A stretch of DNA of 59,703 nucleotides from Candidatus Zixiibacteriota bacterium (GTDB lineage: Bacteria; Zixibacteria; MSB-5A5; UBA10806), in contig CP070742.1 in NCBI GenBank assembly GCA_020348065.1, positions 2,896,481 through 2,956,183 on the forward strand. The letters are read 5' to 3'. How positions within the stretch are numbered: the stretch's first letter is position 1; the number at the start of each line of letters is the position of its first letter. This document shows, in pieces, positions 9,975-18,058 of this stretch. The notes beneath the pieces were generated by a model, which was not told the origin of the DNA, did no database searches, and worked only from the letters and a program-made list of their open reading frames with translations. Made by a program: the position numbers and the translations under genes.

Positions 9975-11609
9975 CTAATTTCCCCCTTCGATTTCCACAT
10001 TTTGAGGCATGAAAATAGAGAATTGGGTACCGGAGAAGAGTTGAGATCTAAACTCGATTTTGCCTCCATGATCTTCGACTATCTTTTTTGAAATTGGAAG
10101 ACCCAGGCCGGACCCGCTGGTTTTAGTCGTGAAAAACGGCGTATATAAATGGCTTTTATCTTCCTCCGGAATCCCCTTGCCGTTATCCTCTATTTTAAGC
10201 TCAACATAACCGTTTTCCGCATTTGTAGTGATTGTCAATCTGCCGCCCGGATCCATGGCATCCAGAGCATTACCAATAATATTGAAAACTACCTGCCTGA
10301 ATCTTCTTTCATCGAGCTCCACCTGAGGTTCTCCTGTGTCGAATTTCGTTATTAGTTCGATATTGCCGGATTTCATCTGAGTTTTCATGAAATCCAGAGA
10401 ATTCCTCACCAGATCATTGATACTATGAGGTTTTTTTTCAAGATTCGATTTCCTGGAGTATTCCAGGAGCTCGGATGTTATTTTCTCCAGGCGCAGGACC
10501 TCCGATGCTATAATATCCAGATCTTTTTTTTCGGGTTTCCCCGAATTCAGCATCCTCTTCAACCTTCGCGCGTAACCTCCGATGGTTACCAGGGGCGTCT
10601 TGAACTCGTGGGCTACCGTGGCGGCAAGTTTGCCTATGTCGGCCAGACGTTCAGTTTGTATAAGGTAATTCTGGTTCTCTCTTAGAAGAGCGTTGAAGTG
10701 CTCCAGCTCTTTTAGTCTGTCGGAAAGCTGCTGATGCAGAAGAGTCCTCTCGAGCACGGCGGTGCAGGCCGTGGCAAGGGTCTGCAGGGCGTCAATAGAT
10801 GATTCGGTTATGGGCTGGCCGGTATAGTAGTTGTCCGCGACCATTAGCCCCAGAGGAGGTCCGTCGGCGCGCAGCGGAATGATGACAAACTCGTTAAAAT
10901 CGAAATAAATGCCGATTTTCTTGGACATTTCCTCATCGATGGAATCTCTGTCGTGGAATTTCGGCTCGCCTTCCCAGAGCGATTTAACCAGAATATTTTC
11001 TTCATCTGATAGACGTATCTTTATTTTGGAAACCGTATTATAAAGGGAATCCGTTTCCATATCCTGATCTCTGGAAATATTTTCTATCTGCTTTTCAAAG
11101 CTCAAATTTTTAAGCTCGTTCCATATTCTCAGGGCTTCATCTTTATTCCGGGGTCCCACGGCGTATTTACCTATTAACATTTCCTGACGTTCATCGATGA
11201 GGAATATGCCGGCGCGGTTAAAACCGAAAGCCCGGCCCGAAGTTACTCCCGTGAGTATAATTTTCAGAGCCTTATTCAGATCCGTGGTTTTGACTACCGC
11301 GTCCGTAATTATCTTGATTAAAGTCAGTTCTTCCGCCTTTGATTTTAGTTGCCTGCTGGCTTTTTCAAGATGTATGGTTTTTTCCGAAACGAGCAGAAGG
11401 AGTCTGGCAATAGTTTTTCCCAGCGCCTGATCCGCGGTACGGCGTCCGAAACCGCGATTAATAACGTCCTTGAACTGAATACAATCCCGGCAAACCAGGA
11501 TATCGTCCTGAATTTCAGACTGGATAACCCCGTCAGCAAGATTATGTAACCAGCAGGCCTTTTTATCGTGTCCCGGCAGATCGCATAGGATTTTTTCGGG
11601 AATATACAT
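9975..11609 (-). CDS. Cytosolic GAF-domain sensor histidine kinase with N-terminal cysteine motif
   Basis: 544 residues, no membrane segment. Order: a short N-terminal module with four cysteines (C9, C19, C40, C43), a coiled-coil linker, a GAF domain (about 95-290), HisKA with the H-box VAHEFKTP (H334), then HATPase with an N-box (NIIGNALDAM), DNGKGIP and GSGLGLPIS. It autophosphorylates on H334 and should pass phosphate to the adjacent receiver protein. The cysteines suggest a metal or redox input beside the GAF ligand, but this is inference. The ATG at 11609 has GGAGGAGA just upstream. A sigma70-like promoter, TTGACA-17-TATGTT, lies at 11627-11655. Confidence 0.9.
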   Translation of the reverse strand: MYIPEKILCDLPGHDKKACWLHNLADGVIQSEIQDDILVCRDCIQFKDVINRGFGRRTADQALGKTIARLLLLVSEKTIHLEKASRQLKSKAEELTLIKIITDAVVKTTDLNKALKIILTGVTSGRAFGFNRAGIFLIDERQEMLIGKYAVGPRNKDEALRIWNELKNLSFEKQIENISRDQDMETDSLYNTVSKIKIRLSDEENILVKSLWEGEPKFHDRDSIDEEMSKKIGIYFDFNEFVIIPLRADGPPLGLMVADNYYTGQPITESSIDALQTLATACTAVLERTLLHQQLSDRLKELEHFNALLRENQNYLIQTERLADIGKLAATVAHEFKTPLVTIGGYARRLKRMLNSGKPEKKDLDIIASEVLRLEKITSELLEYSRKSNLEKKPHSINDLVRNSLDFMKTQMKSGNIELITKFDTGEPQVELDERRFRQVVFNIIGNALDAMDPGGRLTITTNAENGYVELKIEDNGKGIPEEDKSHLYTPFFTTKTSGSGLGLPISKKIVEDHGGKIEFRSQLFSGTQFSIFMPQNVEIEGGN

Positions 11610-11626
11610 ATTCTCTCCTCCGCTCT

Positions 11627-11655
11627 AACATATTTCGCACTGTTCGCGCTGTCAA
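11627..11655 (-). promoter_or_regulatory. Sigma70-like promoter of the histidine kinase gene
   Basis: On the minus strand, TTGACA (11655-11650) is followed after exactly 17 bases by TATGTT (11632-11627). The start codon at 11609 lies about 20 bases downstream with a strong ribosome binding site between. It lies back to back with the nadC promoter. Confidence 0.6.
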
Positions 11656-11667
11656 CATAATTCCATA

Positions 11668-11695
11668 TTGACAACAGAACATGTTAAGTTAAATT
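11668..11695 (+). promoter_or_regulatory. Sigma70-like promoter of nadC-birA, predicting a leaderless transcript
   Basis: TTGACA (11668-11673), 16-base spacer, TAAATT (11690-11695). The expected transcription start falls on or next to the nadC ATG at 11702. No ribosome binding site precedes that ATG. Confidence 0.5.
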
Positions 11696-11701
11696 GTCTG
11701 A

Positions 11702-12550
11702 ATGCAAAAGAATTCGCTTGATTCCCGGCTTATTCGCCTCGCCCTGAAAGAAGACATAGGAAAAGGCGACATCACCACCGGGGCCCTGGGCCTGAAGGGC
11801 CAAAACGGGAGAGCGGCAGTATTCGCTAAATCCGACGGAGTTATTTCCGGCGTCGATCAATTTAAGGCGGTTTTTAGGACGTTGTCTTCGAAAGTCTCTT
11901 TCAGCACCTATATTAAGAACGGCGGAAAGGTGTTTTCGGGGGATCGGGTGATCCGGGTAGCAGGGCCGCTGGATTCCCTGTTAACGGGGGAGCGAGCCGC
12001 CATGAATATTCTATCTCATCTTTCGGGTGTGGCAACATTGACGGCGAAATTCGTGGAGAAAATAAAGGGCTTCCCCGCAAAGATCCTTGATACGCGGAAG
12101 ACTCTGCCGGGTATGAGGGCCTGGGAAAAGGCTGCCGTAAAGCACGGCGGCGGGACCAATCATCGTCACGGTTTATACGATATGTATTTAATTAAGGAGA
12201 ATCATATTGCCGGCGCCGGCGGGATTTTAAAAGCCCTGGGAACAATCCGAAAGCACAGCCTGAAAACCGGAGCGAAAATCGAAATCGAAGTGCGCAATAT
12301 CACGGAGTTAAGGATCGTTCTTCCCTTCAGACCCGATTATATTCTTCTGGATAATTTTTCTTCCCGTCATCTAAAAAAAGCGGTGGAAATAACGAAAGCG
12401 GAAAGCAGGAAGACCGTTCTTGAAGCTTCCGGCAATATTAATCTGAAAAATGTGGCCGGGGTCGCCGCCTCGGGCGTCGATCGCATTTCTATCGGGGCGC
12501 TTACGCATTCCGCTCCGGCGCTGGATCTATCATTCAGGATATCGGATTGA
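11702..12550 (+). CDS. nadC: Nicotinate-nucleotide diphosphorylase (carboxylating)
   Basis: 282 residues, normal family length. It converts quinolinate and PRPP to nicotinate mononucleotide in de novo NAD synthesis. Diagnostic motifs: ALKEDIGKGDITT near the N-terminus, SGVATLT, ILDTRKTLPGMR, AVKHGGGTNHRHGLYD (phosphate and quinolinate binding), LIKENHI and IEIEVRN. Cytosolic. The stop TGA overlaps the birA start by four bases (TTGA), indicating translational coupling. nadA and nadB are not in the window. The ATG lacks a ribosome binding site and sits where transcription should begin. Confidence 0.95.
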   Translation: MQKNSLDSRLIRLALKEDIGKGDITTGALGLKGQNGRAAVFAKSDGVISGVDQFKAVFRTLSSKVSFSTYIKNGGKVFSGDRVIRVAGPLDSLLTGERAAMNILSHLSGVATLTAKFVEKIKGFPAKILDTRKTLPGMRAWEKAAVKHGGGTNHRHGLYDMYLIKENHIAGAGGILKALGTIRKHSLKTGAKIEIEVRNITELRIVLPFRPDYILLDNFSSRHLKKAVEITKAESRKTVLEASGNINLKNVAGVAASGVDRISIGALTHSAPALDLSFRISD

Positions 12551-13542
12551 GATCGGGAATTTCCTTCGAGACCCATAGAATACAGGCTGAAATACTTGAT
12601 GCCGCCTTGAGTTCGGATAGTCGCGAAATTTTATTTTCCGATCTTGAAAAGAAAACCGGATACAGTATAGATATCATTAAGGAAAACGTGAAGGATTTGG
12701 CGGAATCGGGAGCGGGATCGGCGGGAAGAAAATATTTCAGGATCCCGGAATCGCTCGATCTGATTTTGCCTCCGGTCATTTTGTCAGGCCTGAAAAGCGG
12801 ATATATAGGACAGCGGATTTTTGCCTATAAGTCGATCGGATCTACCAATGATACGGCCAGAAGGCTTGCGGAATCCGGTTCACCCGAGGGAACCCTGGTA
12901 ATTGCCGAAAAACAGACCAGAGGCCGCGGGCGGCTGGGCCGCTCCTGGCATTCACCGCAGAATAAGGGATTATATTTTTCCCTGATCCTTCGACCCCGGG
13001 TTCCGGTGGAAAAAATGCCGGCGCTTTCAATGGTCGCCGCCCTTTCGGTTTGCAGAGCGATAGAGACGATGACGGATATTCGGCCACAGATAAAATGGCC
13101 CAATGATTGTTTGATCAACGGAAAAAAAGTGGCGGGAATACTTATAGACATATCCGCGGAGCTTGGCCGGGTTTCTTATGCTATTTTAGGTATGGGCTTA
13201 AATATAAATACCGCAAAAAAAGACTTTTTATCCGAGCTTAAAAAAACCGCGACATCACTGACCATTCAGACCGGTATGGTATTCAGCAGGATCGATTGTT
13301 TGAGGACGTTATTACACGAATTCGAGAAATCCTACAGCAATTTCTGCAGATACGGTTTCGAATTTATGGCGCCGGAACTTATAAAAAGATCATCGGTTAT
13401 CGGAAAGGAGATAGATTTCAAGCTGAGCGGTAAAAAATATACGGCAATCGCGCTGGGATATGATGAAAACGGGGGGTTGAGGGTAAAATCAAAAACCGGA
13501 GTCAAACTTCTTACAGGCGGCGAAGTTACAATTCGAAAATAG
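12547..13542 (+). CDS. birA: Biotin--[acetyl-CoA-carboxylase] ligase, BirA-type with N-terminal HTH
   Basis: 331 residues from a TTG that overlaps the nadC stop. Residues 10-60 look like the winged-helix DNA-binding domain of bifunctional BirA. The catalytic domain has SIGSTNDTA, the ATP/biotinyl-AMP loop TRGRGRLGRSW (124-134), KWPNDCLINGKKVAGIL and a C-terminal SH3-like part. It attaches biotin to acyl carrier subunits of carboxylases and may repress biotin genes, none of which are visible here. A hairpin terminator follows at 13576-13600. Start inferred from the overlap; no in-frame ATG is nearby. Confidence 0.92.
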   Translation: MRSGISFETHRIQAEILDAALSSDSREILFSDLEKKTGYSIDIIKENVKDLAESGAGSAGRKYFRIPESLDLILPPVILSGLKSGYIGQRIFAYKSIGSTNDTARRLAESGSPEGTLVIAEKQTRGRGRLGRSWHSPQNKGLYFSLILRPRVPVEKMPALSMVAALSVCRAIETMTDIRPQIKWPNDCLINGKKVAGILIDISAELGRVSYAILGMGLNINTAKKDFLSELKKTATSLTIQTGMVFSRIDCLRTLLHEFEKSYSNFCRYGFEFMAPELIKRSSVIGKEIDFKLSGKKYTAIALGYDENGGLRVKSKTGVKLLTGGEVTIRK

Positions 13543-13575
13543 ATTTTAATGCTTTGCGAATCTCCCAAAAATGAA

Positions 13576-13600
13576 AAGGCGGGTAATTACTACCCGCCTT
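13576..13600 (+). terminator. Hairpin terminator after nadC-birA
   Basis: A perfect 10-bp stem, AAGGCGGGTA and TACCCGCCTT, with a 5-base loop, located 34 bases after the birA stop. Only a short T-poor tail follows, so termination efficiency is uncertain. Confidence 0.55.
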
Positions 13601-13611
13601 ATTCAGCGACG

Positions 13612-13664
13612 CTGTTGTCGAGCTGTTGTAAACCATGTTGTACAAACTGTTGTCGCGCTGTTGC
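13612..13664. repeat. Five phased copies of a CTGTTGT-type heptamer
   Basis: Copies begin at 13612, 13623, 13635, 13647 and 13658: CTGTTGT, CTGTTGT, ATGTTGT, CTGTTGT, CTGTTGC. The spacing is 11, 12, 12 and 11 bases, about one helical turn each. The middle copy lies in the palindrome TTGTACAA. This could be a multimeric protein-binding site or a remnant of a dispersed repeat. Confidence 0.6.
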
Positions 13665-13915
13665 AAACGCAAAAGCAGGCTGGTCGCATCATTTTCATTT
13701 AGTCATTTTAAAAGATCGCCGCGGTCGGTTTAAGTAATAATTGCTAATCTCAATAAACCGACATAACCGGAAACTTTAACGGATAAGAATTATTAAAAGT
13801 TCCCTTAATAAAAACAAATGGATGAATGGGCGGTAAAATTATTACAATGATGATGATTGGAACATCGTATGCCTTTAACACGTTTACTAATTTAACGATA
13901 TAAATTGAGGAGATC

Positions 13916-15187
13916 ATGAAAAGTAAAGTCGTTTTGTTGTCAATACTGTCGATTTTTGTTGTTTCAAACGCCTTTGCCTCCAGGATCTTAATACCTATGG
14001 ACAATAGCCAGACCGATCATTTGAAGGCCTATGGTCTGGCCTATTGGTGTCTTCAGTACGGGGTTAAGGTTGAATGGCTGTTAAATTATCGGGGCGGATC
14101 GTTCATGACCGAGGATATTTCTCAGATAGAGGAAGCCTGCAGACTGAGGGGAGTATCCTGCGAGAAAATCAGCGGAGCGGATGAGGCCCGGATCATAAAT
14201 ATAATCGAAGAAAGCAACATGGAATCAGTGCTTTTGGAAAAGGCGCCAAAGGTGGCGATATACGCGCCGCCTTCGCGTAAAAGCGAGCCCTGGGACGATG
14301 CCGTGAACCTGGCCCTGGAATACGCGGAAATCCCTTTTGACATTATCTGGGATCCGGAAGTCCTGCTGGGAAAGCTGAGCGAATATGATTGGATTCATCT
14401 TCATCACGAGGATTTCACCGGTCAATACGGCAAATTTTTCGCCGCTTACAGAAACACTATGTGGTACAAACAGGATAAAGCCCTAAATGAGACCACGGCT
14501 CACGAACTCGGTTTCACCAAGGTATCGAAATTGAAGCTGGCGGTCTCGGAAGCCATTCATGATTACGTGGTCAGAGGCGGCTTTTTATTTGCCATGTGTT
14601 CCGCCACGGACACGTATGATATCTGCCGGGCGGCGTACCGGACCGATATCGTGCCATCGGAGTCTGACGGCGACGGCGTGGACCCGAATCATGAATCCAG
14701 ACTGGATTTCGGGCGCACTTACGCATTTGAGAATTTCAGTATAGTCATAAATCCCTCGATTTATGAACATTCGAGTATCGACACCTCGCCAACCCGCGGC
14801 AGGAGATCCCTTACTCCCGAATCCGATTATTTTTCTCTTTTTGATTTCTCCGCGAAATGGGATCCCGTTCCCACCATGCTCGTTCAGAATCATAGCGACG
14901 TCGTTAAAGGATTCTGGGGTCAATGTACGGGATATAACAGTCGTTATATAAAAAAGAATGTAACAATCCTTGCTGAAACACCCGGAAAGGAAGAAGCCAA
15001 GTATATACACGGCAATATAGGAAAAGGGACTTTTACGTTTCTTGGCGGGCACGACCCCGAGGATTATCAGCATATGATCGGCGATCCTCCCACGGACCTG
15101 CGTTTGCACAGGCATTCACCGGGATACAGGCTGATTCTGAATAATGTATTGTTCCCGGCGGCGAAAAAGAAAGAGAGAAAAACCTGA
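13916..15187 (+). CDS. Secreted GATase1-like protein ('asparagine synthetase B'-annotated family)
   Basis: 423 residues with a signal peptide (MKSKVVLLSILSIFVVSNAFA) after GAGGAG. The mature start RILIPMDNSQTDHLKAYG, then WLLNYRGGSF, IYAPPSRKSEPWDDAV and the HLHHEDFTG stretch match a family in Bacteroidetes-like genomes that is often labelled asparagine synthetase B, although I see no asparagine synthetase domain. The second half resembles a class I amidotransferase-like fold, with FAMCSATDT as a nucleophile-elbow-like Cys. Real substrate unknown. It is the first gene of a run of four; its TGA overlaps the next gene's probable CTG start. Confidence 0.7.
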   Translation: MKSKVVLLSILSIFVVSNAFASRILIPMDNSQTDHLKAYGLAYWCLQYGVKVEWLLNYRGGSFMTEDISQIEEACRLRGVSCEKISGADEARIINIIEESNMESVLLEKAPKVAIYAPPSRKSEPWDDAVNLALEYAEIPFDIIWDPEVLLGKLSEYDWIHLHHEDFTGQYGKFFAAYRNTMWYKQDKALNETTAHELGFTKVSKLKLAVSEAIHDYVVRGGFLFAMCSATDTYDICRAAYRTDIVPSESDGDGVDPNHESRLDFGRTYAFENFSIVINPSIYEHSSIDTSPTRGRRSLTPESDYFSLFDFSAKWDPVPTMLVQNHSDVVKGFWGQCTGYNSRYIKKNVTILAETPGKEEAKYIHGNIGKGTFTFLGGHDPEDYQHMIGDPPTDLRLHRHSPGYRLILNNVLFPAAKKKERKT

Positions 15188-16035
15188 CCGTAAGGATCGA
15201 AAAGCATCTTGGCGGCAGAACAGGTTTCGCGGCCGCGCCGTTGTTCCGCGATTTGAAATCTATCGCCGATTTCGCTTCGGAACACGATTTTGATTTCGTG
15301 CAGCTCAGCCTGGATTTTTCCCTATTGTTTCCGGAAAATCTGACAGAGTCCCGGCGAGGGGAAATTCGGAAGTATTATTATGATAAGAACATAGGTCTTT
15401 GCTTTCACGGCCCGTCGGATATTCCTCTTGTGAATCGACACAAAGCCATAAGGGAAGCGGGCCTGAATCGGCTGTTTGAAATGATCGACCTGGCGGTGGA
15501 GCTGGGGGGGGAGTTCTTTATTTTTCATCCCGGCAGGCTGGCGTTTTATTCTTCGGGAAAAAATAAAGTGCTATTCATGGAAGACCGTATTCCGCCAAAG
15601 CGCCTGATTTTTTTCAGAGACTCTCTATATAAAATACTGGAATATGCGGCCGGCCGCATTTCCGTATGTATCGAAAATACGCATTACATGCCCTTAAGTT
15701 TTCTTGATGTGATCAATGAAATGGTCAGGGATCGGGGATTGTATCTGGTGTGGGATGTCGGCTACACGGACGTTCTGCCGGCCGATAAGAGGGCGCGCAT
15801 GCTTAAATTTTTCAATGATAATATAAGATATGTAAAAATCGTCCACCTTCACGACATAACCGATTCCGGGGGACATAAAGCTCTGGGTACCGGATCGTTG
15901 AACATCTCCGCTTATCTGGATATAATAAATACCATTAAAGCCGATGTCGTTCTGGAGATATTTCCCGAAAAAAGTCTGCTCGAATCGATTGGGTATTTGA
16001 ACAGTCTGGCGGCCAACCTTAAGATTATGCCATGA
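15184..16035 (+). CDS. TIM-barrel sugar phosphate isomerase/epimerase-like protein
   Basis: About 283 residues. Xylose-isomerase/AP-endonuclease-2-like barrel, seen in FHGPSDIPL, EFFIFHPGR, VCIENTH, YLVWDVGYTD, KIVHLHDI and VVLEIFP, which supply the usual Glu/Asp/His metal site. Cytosolic; the reaction is probably isomerisation or epimerisation of a sugar derivative. Start: the first ATG/GTG/TTG-type codon is TTG at 15241, but homologous-looking sequence (TVRIEKHLGGRTGF) continues upstream. CTG at 15184 overlaps the previous stop as CTGA and follows AAAGAGAG, so I place the start there as a rare CTG. The next gene overlaps by four bases (ATGA). Confidence 0.75.
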   Translation: MTVRIEKHLGGRTGFAAAPLFRDLKSIADFASEHDFDFVQLSLDFSLLFPENLTESRRGEIRKYYYDKNIGLCFHGPSDIPLVNRHKAIREAGLNRLFEMIDLAVELGGEFFIFHPGRLAFYSSGKNKVLFMEDRIPPKRLIFFRDSLYKILEYAAGRISVCIENTHYMPLSFLDVINEMVRDRGLYLVWDVGYTDVLPADKRARMLKFFNDNIRYVKIVHLHDITDSGGHKALGTGSLNISAYLDIINTIKADVVLEIFPEKSLLESIGYLNSLAANLKIMP

Positions 16036-17135
16036 AATTCGCATGTAACATAATATTGATGATCTGTATTGTCAGTTTTATCGCCGTCCCGGTTTCGGCT
16101 TCGGTGAAATGCGATGTATGCAAAAAAGATATCAAGGGTAAATATGTTGCCGGGCCGGATAACACCGCCTATTGCCGGGAATGTTACACAAGATACTCCG
16201 CGTGTTCGGTATGCGGTAAAATATACAAATCGTTAATAAACGTGGACGATTATAAGGTTTGCGGCGGCTGCTATGTGGATCTGGAGAAATGCGACATATG
16301 CGGGAAGGTATTGATGGGAAGTTATGTTATGTATCCCGATATAGGCATCAATGTATGCGGCGACTGTGATAAGAACAGCCCCAGATGCGAAGCGTGCAAC
16401 AGGCCCTGCAAAAAATTAAATCGTATAGGAAACGCCATGCTCTGCAACAGCTGCGCCCCCAAAGCGGATCGGTGCTATTCCTGCGGCGACGCGTTGCTGG
16501 AAAATTACAAATATTTCGAGAGTGACAAATCGAAAAAATATTGCCTGAGGTGTATTTCGAATTATGAGTCTTGCGCTGATTGCGGGGCGCCGTCGGGACC
16601 GGGAGGTTTAAAGCTGGACGACGGCCGATACCTTTGTTCTGATTGCCGCAGAGAGGCGATCTTCAATCCTTCTCTGATAACTCCGATAAAACTGGACGTT
16701 ATAGAGTTTCTTTCAAACGGATTGGATATGGATATCGAACATAAAATCAATTATTCGGTTCAGGATAAAAAATTCCTGGAGAAAAAATCGAAAGGTTTGA
16801 GCGAGGATATTAACGGGCTTTTTTATAGAAAAGATAATGATTATAACGTGTATGTTCTATACGGTTTGAGAAAGAAGGACCTGATCTGGGTTCTGGCGCA
16901 TGAAACGACCCATGCCTGGCAGGCCGAGAACTGCTCCGAAAGGTTAACTGAAGAGGACCGTGAGGGATTCGCGCAGTGGGTGGCCTACCGTACGGCGCAG
17001 AATTTCGGATACCGGGAGTATGCCGAGAACATGCGGGGCGGCGAAAGTGTATATTCCTCGGGTCTAAATAGGATGATTGATCTTGAGAAAACCGGAGGAT
17101 CCAAAGCGGTTTTTGATTATATAAAGGCAAAATGA
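16032..17135 (+). CDS. Secreted DA1-like metallopeptidase with six zinc-ribbon/LIM-like modules
   Basis: 367 residues. Signal peptide to about residue 23 (ending VSAS). Residues 27-205 hold twelve CxxC pairs forming six modules (27/51, 58/80, 87/112, 119/141, 148/174, 181/205), each CxxC-X17-22-CxxC, with a constant six-residue link between modules. The C-terminal domain has VYVLYGL and LAHETTHAW (H290, E291, H294) followed by EGFAQWVAY (E311 as third ligand), the layout of plant DA1/DAR peptidases, which also sit behind LIM domains. A zinc-dependent extracytoplasmic protease is the likely role; substrate unknown. Its ATG overlaps the preceding stop (ATGA), indicating coupling to the TIM-barrel gene. 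Confidence 0.75.
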   Translation: MKFACNIILMICIVSFIAVPVSASVKCDVCKKDIKGKYVAGPDNTAYCRECYTRYSACSVCGKIYKSLINVDDYKVCGGCYVDLEKCDICGKVLMGSYVMYPDIGINVCGDCDKNSPRCEACNRPCKKLNRIGNAMLCNSCAPKADRCYSCGDALLENYKYFESDKSKKYCLRCISNYESCADCGAPSGPGGLKLDDGRYLCSDCRREAIFNPSLITPIKLDVIEFLSNGLDMDIEHKINYSVQDKKFLEKKSKGLSEDINGLFYRKDNDYNVYVLYGLRKKDLIWVLAHETTHAWQAENCSERLTEEDREGFAQWVAYRTAQNFGYREYAENMRGGESVYSSGLNRMIDLEKTGGSKAVFDYIKAK

Positions 17136-17176
17136 ACGGATTCGGAAATTGTTTTTGATTGATTTTGAGGAAGAAA

Positions 17177-17950
17177 ATGACAGATAGCCCGGAATACAAA
17201 AAATATGATTTATTGGTATTCGGCGCTCATCCCGATGATATAGAGGTGGGATGCGGCGGTTTGATAATCAAGCTAAATAAAATGGGATACGGATCCGGCC
17301 TTGCCATCCTTACCCGGGGCGAGATGGGCACCGGCGGAACCTCTGAAATACGTAGAGAAGAGGTTAGAAACGCGGCCGGATTAATGGGCGCGGAAATTGT
17401 GGCTCACCTGGATATGGGAGACTGCAAAGTAGAGGACAACTACGAATCGAGGCTGGCGGCGGCGGAAATTATCAGGCGGCATAGACCCTCTATTGTATTT
17501 GCTCCCTGGTGGACAGGCGGACACGGTAAGAGACAATCGCACCCGGATCACCTGGCCTGCGGGCGGATCGCTGTTAACGCCGTTAATTACGCCACCTTCA
17601 AAAAGCTGCCCCTCGATTTTCCCCCGCACCGTGTAAACGCGCTGTTTCATTACATGCTTCCGCCGGAGGTTCCCCCGACCTTCGTGGTGGATATAACCGG
17701 CGAATACGAGCAATGGATAAAGGCTCTTTCGGCCCATCGTTCGCAGTTCTTAAATCCCGACAAGGAAAAAGACTATCTCTGGTCATTGGAGTCGATGGCC
17801 CGCACCTACGGCAACCTGATCGGGGCCAAGTACGGGCAGGGCTACGCCATCGGCGAACCCTTGAAAATAGAGAATCCTTTCTGCCTGGTGGGCTCCTGCG
17901 GCCGCCTTCCGGAACTGCTTATTGAGAAAAAGACCAGCGATGAGGAATAA
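17177..17950 (+). CDS. bshB1: LmbE/PIG-L family deacetylase, BshB1-like
   Basis: 257 residues from the ATG at 17177, which has TGAGGAAG upstream; the frame is open from TTG 17159 but that start is inferior. The zinc site is AHPDDIEVGCGG near the N-terminus and SHPDHLACG (about residue 123). WWTGGHGKRQSHPDH and the C-terminal SHRSQF-like stretch (AHRSQF) are typical of N-acetyl-glucosaminyl-malate deacetylase 1 of bacillithiol synthesis. Cytosolic. bshA and bshC are not in the window, so bacillithiol use is only a suggestion; another N-acetyl-sugar could be the substrate. It follows the DA1-like gene by 41 bases and ends the run. Confidence 0.75.
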   Translation: MTDSPEYKKYDLLVFGAHPDDIEVGCGGLIIKLNKMGYGSGLAILTRGEMGTGGTSEIRREEVRNAAGLMGAEIVAHLDMGDCKVEDNYESRLAAAEIIRRHRPSIVFAPWWTGGHGKRQSHPDHLACGRIAVNAVNYATFKKLPLDFPPHRVNALFHYMLPPEVPPTFVVDITGEYEQWIKALSAHRSQFLNPDKEKDYLWSLESMARTYGNLIGAKYGQGYAIGEPLKIENPFCLVGSCGRLPELLIEKKTSDEE

Positions 17951-18058
17951 TACCGATTTTCTCCCCGGTTTGGAAACCACTTATTTTACTTTCATGTTTT
18001 AACAGTGTCTATTATATTAAGGATATAGGTTTGGTAACTACGCATTGGAGAAGATAAA

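Larger units (their letters stand above)
13543..13915. other. Intergenic region with terminator and phased heptamer repeats
   Basis: 373 bases. It contains the birA terminator, then five copies of a (C/A)TGTTG(T/C) motif at 13612-13664, then AT-rich sequence leading to the ribosome binding site (TTGAGGAG) of the gene at 13916. A short plus-strand frame (13549-13737) crosses both the terminator and the repeats and is not considered a gene. Confidence 0.5.

Noticed and set aside
13549-13737. Cys-rich small protein (CC..CC..CC)
   Set aside because: The frame covers the birA terminator and the phased TGTTGT repeats; the cysteine pattern is a by-product of the 12-base repeat spacing.
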